Source: Deferribacteres bacterium (GTDB lineage: Bacteria > Zhuqueibacterota > Zhuqueibacteria > Zhuqueibacterales > Geothermadaptataceae). Taken from it: a stretch of DNA of 64,000 nt. The notes under the pieces are model-generated. The model did no database searches, had not been told where the DNA came from, and worked only from the letters and a program-made list of their open reading frames with translations. Made by a program: the position numbers and the translations under genes. Below are positions 24,412 to 31,328 of the stretch, one piece after another. The DNA is taken from assembly GCA_020633675.1 (NCBI GenBank), contig JACKDE010000002.1, positions 310,001 through 374,000 of the forward strand, written 5' to 3'. Every line of letters begins with the position of its first letter. The first letter of the stretch is position 1.

Positions 24412-25662
24412 ATGAAAATGAAAAGTATGATCCGAATCGTTGCGGGCGTCCTGCTCCTGGCAAGCACACTGCCCGGTCAGGAAATCAGCAAACAAGGCCG
24501 TGACTATGTCAGCAAGATCGAAAAGACTTTTACCACCCAATCCGGCGGCACACTCATTTTGCGCGATATCCAGGGTGACGTGCATGTCAGCACCTGGAAT
24601 CAAAACACCGTTCGCGTGCTTGAAGATATCCGCATGGATGTCTTCACAGAAGATGAGGCACGAAAAATCGTTGAGCGGGCCAATGAAAGCTATTCGCAGA
24701 GCGGCAATACTGTGACCATCAACGGCCGTCAGAGCCGCCGTTATGAACGCCATGATTTTGCCATCACCCTGCCGATCAAGCACAATCTTGAGGTAAACAC
24801 CTCAGGAGGTGACATCAGGGTGGATGGTCTGGAAGGCGAGATCGATCTCGGCACTTCCGGTGGCGATATCCGGCTGACCAAAATCAAAGGCAATCTCACG
24901 TTTCGCACTTCCGGTGGCGATATCGAGCTGAGTGACATCGAAGCGCCTGTGCGGGGCCGCACCTCCGGTGGCAGCATCGATTTGTCTAACCTGAAAGGCG
25001 TTTCCGATTTGCGCACCTCCGGTGGCAGTATCCGGCTGGACGGCGCTATAAAAGAAGTCAGCCTCAATACTTCCGGCGGCGAAATCGATATTCGCAACGC
25101 CAGTGCAGATGTCGACGCCTCCACTTCCGGCGGCTCCGTTCGTATCAGCCAGTCGAAAGGCAAATTGCGGCTGCGGACGTCCGGTGGCGACATGCGACTG
25201 AGCGATTTGTCCGGCGAAATTGCAGCCAGCACCAGCGGCGGCGACATCCAGGGGACGACGATCAGTGGCCGGCTTGAAGTGCGGACGTCCGGTGGCGATA
25301 TCGACTTGCGCGATATGCAGGCTGCAGTGGAAGCTTCGACTTCTGGCGGCAATGTTAAAGCCGAAATCACATTGACGGATTTCAGCAAGCCACACGGTGT
25401 TACGTTGAGCACCAGCGGAGGCGATATCGAAGTCACACTGCCGGCAAAAATGCCTGCCAATATTCTGGCGGAAATTCGGCTCGATGGCCGCAATCGCCGC
25501 TACGAGCGCTACGACATTTTCAGCGACTTTCCGCTGTCGAAACAAAAAGTTGAGGAAGATCGCTACGATATTATTCGCGCCGAAGGCCAGATCAACGGCG
25601 GTGGCGATATGGTGCAACTCGAGACCCATGGCGGCAATATTTATGTGAAAAAAGGCAAATAG
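24412..25662 (+). CDS. Exported DUF4097 protein with twelve TSGG repeats
   Basis: A 416-residue protein with a Sec signal (IRIVAGVLLLASTLPGQ). Residues ~40-125 form a mixed domain. TSGG then recurs at residues 130, 148, 166, 184, 202, 220, 238, 256, 274, 292, 310 and 334, an almost perfect 18-residue period with pattern TSGGDIxLxxIxGxLxxx. This is the DUF4097 beta-solenoid arrangement. The start ATG 24412 is preceded by AAGGGAG; the frame is open further upstream inside the anti-sigma gene. It is the third gene of the ECF operon, so it is likely made under envelope stress. DUF4097 proteins are often called putative adhesins, but no function is established. Confidence 0.88.
   Translation: MKMKSMIRIVAGVLLLASTLPGQEISKQGRDYVSKIEKTFTTQSGGTLILRDIQGDVHVSTWNQNTVRVLEDIRMDVFTEDEARKIVERANESYSQSGNTVTINGRQSRRYERHDFAITLPIKHNLEVNTSGGDIRVDGLEGEIDLGTSGGDIRLTKIKGNLTFRTSGGDIELSDIEAPVRGRTSGGSIDLSNLKGVSDLRTSGGSIRLDGAIKEVSLNTSGGEIDIRNASADVDASTSGGSVRISQSKGKLRLRTSGGDMRLSDLSGEIAASTSGGDIQGTTISGRLEVRTSGGDIDLRDMQAAVEASTSGGNVKAEITLTDFSKPHGVTLSTSGGDIEVTLPAKMPANILAEIRLDGRNRRYERYDIFSDFPLSKQKVEEDRYDIIRAEGQINGGGDMVQLETHGGNIYVKKGK
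24799..25440 (+). repeat. Tandem 54-bp coding repeats (18-residue TSGG unit)
   Basis: Twelve in-frame units, each opening with an ACC/ACT-TCC/AGC-GGN-GGN codon block. The first eleven start exactly 54 bp apart (24799 to 25339); the last starts at 25411 after a 72-bp unit. The DNA copies are diverged, so the array is old and kept by selection on protein structure. Confidence 0.9.
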
Positions 25663-25765
25663 CAACTTTGAATTGGTAAAACGATTTGCTGCTGCATGCA
25701 ACATGTGGCAGCAAATAGCGTAAGTCATCAAGCTCAAAAAACATAAACTTTTTCGGAGGAAGATA

Positions 25766-26716
25766 ATGGATCATGTACAACAAAAACGGATGCGGAGAAC
25801 AGCTGGCTTTTTCGCTCTGCTGACGTTATTTGTCTTTTCCAGCAGTTTTGCGCAAGATGAAACGATCAAGCGTTCGTTCGATGTCGGCTATGGCGGCAAG
25901 CTGACCATCGAATCGGACCTGGGCTCGATCAAAGTGAGCACCTCCAGTAGCGAAAAAGTCGACATCGAAATCCAGGTCGATGCCCGCGATCGCGACGATA
26001 TTGAGCGGCTGAAGGAAGACTTTGATATCTCGTTCGACCAGAATGGCGATGACGTGATGGTGCGGATGGAGAACAAGCGCCGGAGTCGCTGGGGCAACTG
26101 GTGGGGCAATGGCCCGCGCCTGCGCGTGACCTTTTACGTCACTGTGCCGAATAAATACAATCTCGATTTGCGCACGGCCGGTGGCAGCATTTCCGTCGAA
26201 GATCTGGAAGGTGAAGTCTGGGCCAAAACCTCCGGCGGTAGCCTCGACTTCGGCAATATCAAGGGCCATGTTGAAGGCAAAACCTCCGGTGGCAGTGTGA
26301 GTGTCGGTGAAGTGGATGGCGATGTCAATGTCCACACCTCCGGTGGCTCGATCAACATCGATCGTGCTCGTGGCAGCGTCGACGCACGGACTTCGGGTGG
26401 CAGCATCCGCGTCGATGAAGTGTTCGGCACCATACGCGCCAGCACCTCCGGCGGATCGATTACAGCGCGAATCTCGAAACAGCCTGAAGCTGATTGCCGG
26501 TTGACGACTTCCGGCGGCAACGTGACGGTTTACATGGAACGCAATATTGGCGTGAATGTCGATGCCAGCACCAGCGGTGGCCGCGTCAGCACCGATTTCC
26601 CGGTTACGATCCGTGGCGAGATCAGCAAGCGTTCCCTGCGCGCCAAGGTCAACGATGGCGGCCCGGAGTTGTATCTGCGCACTTCCGGCGGCAGTATTTC
26701 ATTAAAAGAGATGTAG
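25766..26716 (+). CDS. Second exported DUF4097 solenoid protein
   Basis: A 316-residue protein with a Sec signal (AGFFALLTLFVFSSSFAQ). A domain at ~30-130 contains a basic, Trp-rich stretch (NKRRSRWGNWWGNG). The solenoid then has T(A/S)GG at residues 137, 155, 173, 191, 209, 227, 248 and 269 and a last TSGG at ~306. The unit is again 18 residues, with two 21-residue units. It is clearly a paralogue of the preceding gene but not a recent duplicate. SD GGAGGAAG is seven bases upstream. A probable terminator follows at 26737-26787, ending the ECF operon. Surface or periplasmic role; function unknown. Confidence 0.87.
   Translation: MDHVQQKRMRRTAGFFALLTLFVFSSSFAQDETIKRSFDVGYGGKLTIESDLGSIKVSTSSSEKVDIEIQVDARDRDDIERLKEDFDISFDQNGDDVMVRMENKRRSRWGNWWGNGPRLRVTFYVTVPNKYNLDLRTAGGSISVEDLEGEVWAKTSGGSLDFGNIKGHVEGKTSGGSVSVGEVDGDVNVHTSGGSINIDRARGSVDARTSGGSIRVDEVFGTIRASTSGGSITARISKQPEADCRLTTSGGNVTVYMERNIGVNVDASTSGGRVSTDFPVTIRGEISKRSLRAKVNDGGPELYLRTSGGSISLKEM
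26174..26580 (+). repeat. Tandem 54-63-bp coding repeats (TSGG unit)
   Basis: Eight in-frame units; the first six start 54 bp apart (26174 to 26444), the next two after 63-bp units. They match the unit of the upstream paralogue in period and consensus. Confidence 0.85.
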
Positions 26717-26736
26717 TTTCAGCAAATTTTTTGATC

Positions 26737-26787
26737 AAGCCGTGTTGTCCGCATCGCAATTGGCGAGGCACAACGCGGCTTTTCTTT
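26737..26787 (+). terminator. Rho-independent terminator of the ECF/DUF4097 operon
   Basis: Arms AAGCCGTGTTGT and ACAACGCGGCTT pair with one G-U, followed by TTTTCTTT. It lies 20 bp after the second DUF4097 stop and 30 bp before the convergent transporter stop. The loop is long (about 21 nt). Confidence 0.65.
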
Positions 26788-26817
26788 GTCCCGAAGATGG
26801 ATAGTCTCGAAATCGAA

Positions 26818-28236
26818 TTACCACCAGCCTAAAATCTTCCACCACCCCATGCCGATGCTCAGCCAGATTCCTAAGTGCAGTAACGAAACCAAAAAGCCGG
26901 TCTGATACCAGTGAGAGGCTTTCACATAGCCGAGACCGTAGTAAATGCAAACCGGTCCACTCGAATAATTGGTGGTGCAGCCGCACAAATCGGAAAAATA
27001 GGCGAACAGCGCAATCATCAGCAGTGGCGGGCTGCCTGCGGCGATCGCGATGGTGAAAAAAGCGCCAGCCATCGCGGCGATATGGCCGGTGAGCATCGAA
27101 AAAGCATACATCGAATAAAAGTAAATCACCGCCAACAGTACCGCTACCATCACAGCATCGAAGCCGGTAACGTAAACTTGTACTGAGTTGGCGAACCAAT
27201 CGATCACGCCTTTGTCTTTCAGGGCTTTGGCCATCGAAACCAGCCCGCCGAGCCAAATCAATGTGTCCCATGCGCCGCTGTTGCCGGTTGTTTCGCTCCA
27301 GGGCTGCACACCGGTCAAAATCAAAATCGACACACCGATGAGCGCGACCACGCCAGTACCCAGACCGTGCAGTGGCGAGCTGACCCACAGGATGAGAAGC
27401 AGTGCAAAAACCGTTGCCATGATCAGCTCGTGCTGGCTGAGCTTGCCCATGGATTTGAGTTCGGTTTCGGCTTTTTGCTGCGCGGCCCGGCCATCTCGCA
27501 TGGTGGGTTTGACCAGCCGATGCAAAAAATAGGGCAGGACCGCTAGTGTCACCAGCCCTGGCACAATCGATCCCAACAACCAGGTTCCCCAGCCAAAATC
27601 GACCTCGAAAATATCCTTTGCGGCACGTGATACCAATACATTCCCGGCCATGCCGGTCAAAAACATTGCGGCGGTCACCAGATTGCTGTGGGCGCCGACC
27701 AGCATCAAATAGCTGCCGGCACGCTCGGGATTATCGTCCGGCTTTGAGTCGAGTGCGTGTGCCAGTGAGTTCATGATAGGCGCCATCACCCCACCGCCGC
27801 GCGCTGTGTTCGATGGCACAAACGGCGCGAGAATGAGCTCAGCAACCGCAGCCGAATAGCCGAGCCCCAGTGTGGTGTGCCCTAATTTTGCCACCATCGC
27901 CAGGGCAATTCGGCGGCCGAGCCCGGTTTTGGCGACGCTGCCGGCGATCAAAAAAGCAGCGACAACCAGCCACACGACGGTATCGCCGAATCCGTAGAGT
28001 GCGTCGGCGAAACGCAGCGTGCCGGTTGCCGATAGAAACACGATGGCGAGCAGCACCATCGGCCCCATCGTCAGCGGTTTGATGAGAAAGCTGACCAAAG
28101 TGGCGACAAAAACAGCCAGCACGTGCCAGCCCGCTTGATCGACGTTCTCAGGCGCGGGCACGAGCCAGATCGCTGCGCCGATCACGATACAGACGGCAAG
28201 GCGAATCATTGTGTGCGTTTCGAGTATTTTCGTCAT
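26818..28236 (-). CDS. DASS-family (SLC13/CitT-like) dicarboxylate/anion transporter
   Basis: A 472-residue permease with about 12-14 membrane segments. The first SNT-type substrate/sodium motif is visible in FVPSNTARGGGVMAPIM (~140-156) and a second hairpin region in LCGCTTNYSSGP near 425. This is the CitT/TtdT/2-oxoglutarate-malate translocator branch of the divalent anion:sodium symporters, which move succinate, malate, citrate or tartrate. The SD is modest (AAGGCGAG). It is convergent with the DUF4097 operon and downstream of a FOXRED1-like gene. The exact substrate and antiport versus symport cannot be read from sequence. Confidence 0.88.
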   Translation of the reverse strand: MTKILETHTMIRLAVCIVIGAAIWLVPAPENVDQAGWHVLAVFVATLVSFLIKPLTMGPMVLLAIVFLSATGTLRFADALYGFGDTVVWLVVAAFLIAGSVAKTGLGRRIALAMVAKLGHTTLGLGYSAAVAELILAPFVPSNTARGGGVMAPIMNSLAHALDSKPDDNPERAGSYLMLVGAHSNLVTAAMFLTGMAGNVLVSRAAKDIFEVDFGWGTWLLGSIVPGLVTLAVLPYFLHRLVKPTMRDGRAAQQKAETELKSMGKLSQHELIMATVFALLLILWVSSPLHGLGTGVVALIGVSILILTGVQPWSETTGNSGAWDTLIWLGGLVSMAKALKDKGVIDWFANSVQVYVTGFDAVMVAVLLAVIYFYSMYAFSMLTGHIAAMAGAFFTIAIAAGSPPLLMIALFAYFSDLCGCTTNYSSGPVCIYYGLGYVKASHWYQTGFLVSLLHLGIWLSIGMGWWKILGWW

Positions 28237-28283
28237 TGTTCGCTCGCCTTTTCCCTTTCGTGATTCTGCTATCTCAAGAGCGA

Positions 28284-29486
28284 TTACACAACATTGATTT
28301 CCCGCACCAGCTTGCCTTCTGCGAAACGCTCAAAGCAGAAGCGCCGCAAATCGATGGTCTGATAGCCACCAGTTGTAATCAATTCGCTGATGGCGCGACC
28401 GACCGCCGGCGCTTGCTGCAAGCCGTGGCCGCTAAAGCCGTTGGCGAAATAATAATTTCGCAATTGCGGATGCGGCCCGAGAATAGCATTTTGGTCGATG
28501 GCATTGTAGGCGTAATGGCCAGCCCAGGAAAAGCCACGTTCGAGCGCCTCAAAAGCCGGCACTCGTTGCGCCAGCACTGGCCAGATCACCTCATCGAAAA
28601 TACGGACATCGACATAAAAGTCGGTGCAATCCGGATCTCGGTCGCCTGGTGGCGAAACGCCGCAGATAAATTTATCACCTTCCGGCCGAAAATAGACGCC
28701 GCTGGGATCGATCACCAGCGGGCAACCGGGCAATTCTGTACGGCAACGAAAAGTAAACACCATGCGTTTGCGCGGACGCACCGGCAAATCAACGATGCCC
28801 GCCATTGCCGCCACCTGCGCAGCCGCCGGGCCGGCAGCATTGACCACATGACCACAGGCGATTTGTCCGCCATGGCGCAATTGCACGGACTGAATATGCT
28901 TATCGTGACGGTACATTGCGATGACTTCATCATCGATAAAAAGCACGCCCTGCGACCGGGCTTTTTTTTTGAGTGCCATCAGCAGGCTGTAGGGATCGAT
29001 CCAGCCTTCATCCCGCAAGCCCACTGTGCCGGCTCGCAGGTCTGAAGTGCACAGGAAGCTAAAGCATCGAGCCAACGCCGAAGCGTCGAGCATCTCGACT
29101 TCCACGCCGTGGGCGCGCTGCAATGCAAAATTGCATTCCAATGCAGAAATATTGCGATCATTCGCTAAGAACAGATAGCCTGCTTCTTTGAAAGATATAT
29201 CGGGCACGTCCTCATCGCAGGCGAGTACGGTTGGAACGGATTTAAAGAAAGCAGCGCCGAATTGTGAAATGTAAATGTTTTCGGGAGTGGAGAATTGCTG
29301 GCGGATGCCACCTGCAGAAAGCGCCGTGGACGCGCGCTGGTATGAAGGGTCTTTTTCGATGACCAGCACCGAGCCGTGGAAATCGGTGCGGGCGGAAAGA
29401 AAATAGGCGATGGCGCAGCCGATCACGCCGCCGCCGATGATCGCAACATCGACCTGGCTCGGACTGTTAACTGTTTTTGAAAGCAT
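28284..29486 (-). CDS. FAD-dependent oxidoreductase (DAO family, FOXRED1/sarcosine-oxidase-like)
   Basis: A 400-residue flavoprotein. N-terminal VAIIGGGVIGCAIAYFL binds ADP of FAD; the following SAGGIRQQFSTPENI segment is typical of the FOXRED1 group. The C-terminal FAD motif is ANGFSGHGLQQAPAVGRAI. DAO-family members oxidise the C-N bond of secondary or N-methyl amino acids (sarcosine, dimethylglycine, proline). No signal peptide. The start overlaps the preceding small gene by 20 bp, so they are probably one operon. The substrate is unknown; a DASS transporter lies immediately downstream. Confidence 0.87.
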   Translation of the reverse strand: MLSKTVNSPSQVDVAIIGGGVIGCAIAYFLSARTDFHGSVLVIEKDPSYQRASTALSAGGIRQQFSTPENIYISQFGAAFFKSVPTVLACDEDVPDISFKEAGYLFLANDRNISALECNFALQRAHGVEVEMLDASALARCFSFLCTSDLRAGTVGLRDEGWIDPYSLLMALKKKARSQGVLFIDDEVIAMYRHDKHIQSVQLRHGGQIACGHVVNAAGPAAAQVAAMAGIVDLPVRPRKRMVFTFRCRTELPGCPLVIDPSGVYFRPEGDKFICGVSPPGDRDPDCTDFYVDVRIFDEVIWPVLAQRVPAFEALERGFSWAGHYAYNAIDQNAILGPHPQLRNYYFANGFSGHGLQQAPAVGRAISELITTGGYQTIDLRRFCFERFAEGKLVREINVV

Positions 29487-29703
29487 TCAGATAGTTTGTG
29501 AAATCCGTACGGCTCAAGCCAAAGCCCTCGACGTCGGCGAGCCCGATGCGGGATACGGCTTCGCGAAGCTGGTCGAAATGCGCTTCTTCAAACTCGCCTT
29601 CCATCATGGCATCCTTGCACCATTTAGCCAAAACATGCAGATTGATGCGGCGGTCGAGAAAAGCCTGCAATTGATTTGCGACTTGTTTTTGGGTGATTTG
29701 CAT
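29467..29703 (-). CDS. Small conserved-looking helical protein, unknown
   Basis: A 78-residue acidic, helix-prone protein (QVANQLQAFLDRRINLHVLAKW, EEAHFDQLREAVSRIGLADVEGF) with no membrane segment. SD GAGG is six bases before the ATG, and its 3' end overlaps the FOXRED1-like start by 20 bp, which supports a real gene. I do not recognise the family. It could be a partner subunit or regulator of the oxidoreductase. Confidence 0.6.
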   Translation of the reverse strand: MQITQKQVANQLQAFLDRRINLHVLAKWCKDAMMEGEFEEAHFDQLREAVSRIGLADVEGFGLSRTDFTNYLNAFKNS

Positions 29704-29731
29704 TTTATCCTCAAAAATTGCGAATTGGTCT

Positions 29732-29953
29732 TTAGCGGCGCGATGGGAAACGCACGTGACTCTCGATCAGCTTGTTCTGTTCATCATAAATTTTTTGGTA
29801 ATAGCGAACGGGCTTTTCGCTACCGTCGACCTCTTTAACATAGCGCGCCTTCCAGCCACGCCTGCCGCTGACTTCGTACCAATATTGACGTCCGCCATTG
29901 CTGAGCTCGTCCCAATTGACAAATTTTTTTTCATTCAGTTCACGAGTATTCAT
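29732..29953 (-). CDS. Small basic protein, unknown
   Basis: A 73-residue protein rich in Tyr, Trp, Arg and Lys with predicted beta strands (GRQYWYEVSGRRGWKARYVKEVD, RYYQKIYDEQNKL). No signal peptide or Cys. The ATG at 29953 follows GAAAGAG; a GTG start at 29971 is also open. The pattern of conserved-type aromatic residues suggests a folded small domain, but no family is recognised. It lies 28 bp upstream of the 78-residue gene in the same direction. Confidence 0.5.
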   Translation of the reverse strand: MNTRELNEKKFVNWDELSNGGRQYWYEVSGRRGWKARYVKEVDGSEKPVRYYQKIYDEQNKLIESHVRFPSRR

Positions 29954-30028
29954 CGCGCTGTGCTCTTTCACTTAGTCCTGAAAGCAACCGGCCTGTGAGC
30001 CGCGTTTGGGAATCCTTCTTTTTGGGCG

Positions 30029-31141
30029 CTATCCCACTAGCTCGCGAAAGGCGTCCGCAAAAATGTGCATTTCTTCGGGTTTCGCCATGCTCAATCGACA
30101 CCAATCGAGAAAGGGAGGGAAGGGCCGGCCGACCAGTAAGCCGCGTTGGCGCATTTCGCGCCGAAACTCCTGGATCGGCATGCCGGTCTGAAAGAACACA
30201 AAGTTTGTGTGAGATTCAAGGAAATTGTGCCCAGTTTCGCGCAATAAACGGTAAACGATCTCTTTACCTTCGCGATTTTTGCGCAAGCTAAACTGCTGAA
30301 ATTCTGCATCCCGGTAGCTGGCGGTGGCTGCGCGCACGCCAATGAGATTGGTTGAGCCAGTCAGTCTCGGGATCAGCTTTTTGAGCAAATCCGGGTGCGC
30401 AATGCCAAATCCGATGCGCAATCCCGCCAGTCCGTGCACCTTGGAAGCCGTGCGCGACACGATCACATTGTGACCCGAACGCACCAAATCGATCATCGAA
30501 CGATAGTCCGGGTGACCGACGTATTCAAAATAGGCCTCATCGACAAAAACCAGCGCCTTTTTTGATATTTCTTCACAAAACGGTCGTAGCCGGCTATCCG
30601 GAATCGGCACGCCGGTGGGATTGTTGGGATTACAAATATAGACCAGTTTCGTCTTGCCAGTGAACGACTTGCGCATGGCCTCGAAGTCCGTATCCATTTG
30701 GTCGTTGAGCGGTACCCGGCGCACGGTACCGCCTAAAAGCTCCACATAGCGGTTGAGCGCTTCGAAAGTCGGGTAGGCGGAAAGCACCTCACCCTGATCG
30801 ATACCGCACTGCATGCCGACGATATTCAGCACTTCGCTCGAGCCACACCCCAGCATGACATAGTCCTCTGGCACGCCAACTTGCTCCGCAATCAGGCTTT
30901 GCAGTTCACGCCGGGCATCATTTGCATACAGATTGCCTTCGGGAAATGCAGCGATCATCGCCTGGCGTGCGACCTCAGATGGGCCAAACGGATTTTCATT
31001 GTACATCATGCGAATCGGTGCACCGGCATAGCGCGGCATTGCCAATGCCCGGCCAGCCTTCGCATAGCCGGCAAGCATGGTGCCGGCCAGCGCCGCACTG
31101 CTGCGAATCAGCCATTGCCGCCGGGAGATTTTTGTGGTCAT
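30029..31141 (-). CDS. Tat-exported PLP-dependent aminotransferase (HisC-like fold type I)
   Basis: A 370-residue protein. The N-terminus (SRRQWLIRSSAALAGTMLAGYAKA) is a twin-arginine signal. The catalytic domain has the HisC/class I-II pattern: NENPFGPS (48-55), CNPNNPTG (170-177), D201 and Y204 (DEAYFEY), and the PLP Lys K234 in SRTASKVHGLAGLRIGF. Histidinol-phosphate aminotransferases are cytoplasmic, so the Tat signal implies a folded, cofactor-loaded enzyme sent to the periplasm. Its substrate is unknown. SD AGAGGAG is good. It lies 75 bp upstream of the small gene at 29732-29953. Confidence 0.85.
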   Translation of the reverse strand: MTTKISRRQWLIRSSAALAGTMLAGYAKAGRALAMPRYAGAPIRMMYNENPFGPSEVARQAMIAAFPEGNLYANDARRELQSLIAEQVGVPEDYVMLGCGSSEVLNIVGMQCGIDQGEVLSAYPTFEALNRYVELLGGTVRRVPLNDQMDTDFEAMRKSFTGKTKLVYICNPNNPTGVPIPDSRLRPFCEEISKKALVFVDEAYFEYVGHPDYRSMIDLVRSGHNVIVSRTASKVHGLAGLRIGFGIAHPDLLKKLIPRLTGSTNLIGVRAATASYRDAEFQQFSLRKNREGKEIVYRLLRETGHNFLESHTNFVFFQTGMPIQEFRREMRQRGLLVGRPFPPFLDWCRLSMAKPEEMHIFADAFRELVG

Positions 31142-31190
31142 GTCTCGCTCCTCTTTGCGGATTTAAAAAGTATCAAGGATACTGAAGGCT

Positions 31191-31316
31191 CAATGTCATT
31201 AAGTTAAGGATTTTTCTTCACCCTGAGGGCAGTCGAAGGATGACTTTTTGAGCGTGAAAACATGCCCCGACTCCGCTCGGCATGAAGAACATTTGGCTTA
31301 ACTTAATGACATTGAT
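31191..31316. mobile_element. MITE-like element with 18-bp perfect terminal inverted repeats
   Basis: CAATGTCATTAAGTTAAG (31191-31208) is repeated exactly in inverse at 31297-31314. An 8-bp direct repeat TGAAGGCT flanks it (31183-31190 and 31317-31324), as expected of a target-site duplication. The interior (CCCTGAGGGCAGTCGAAGG and a second GC-rich arm) resembles common intergenic palindromes. No coding capacity. It lies between PEP carboxylase and the Tat aminotransferase, and could also act as a transcript-end hairpin. Confidence 0.6.
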
Positions 31317-31328
31317 TGAAGGCTTGCT

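Noticed and set aside
24741..25493. Minus-strand repetitive open frames opposite the first DUF4097 gene
   Set aside because: The period comes from the plus-strand TSGG array; the antisense PPEV repeats have no start signal or family.
24799..26580. Possible CRISPR-like array because of regular 54-bp spacing
   Set aside because: The units are in-frame coding repeats with no constant repeat/variable spacer structure.
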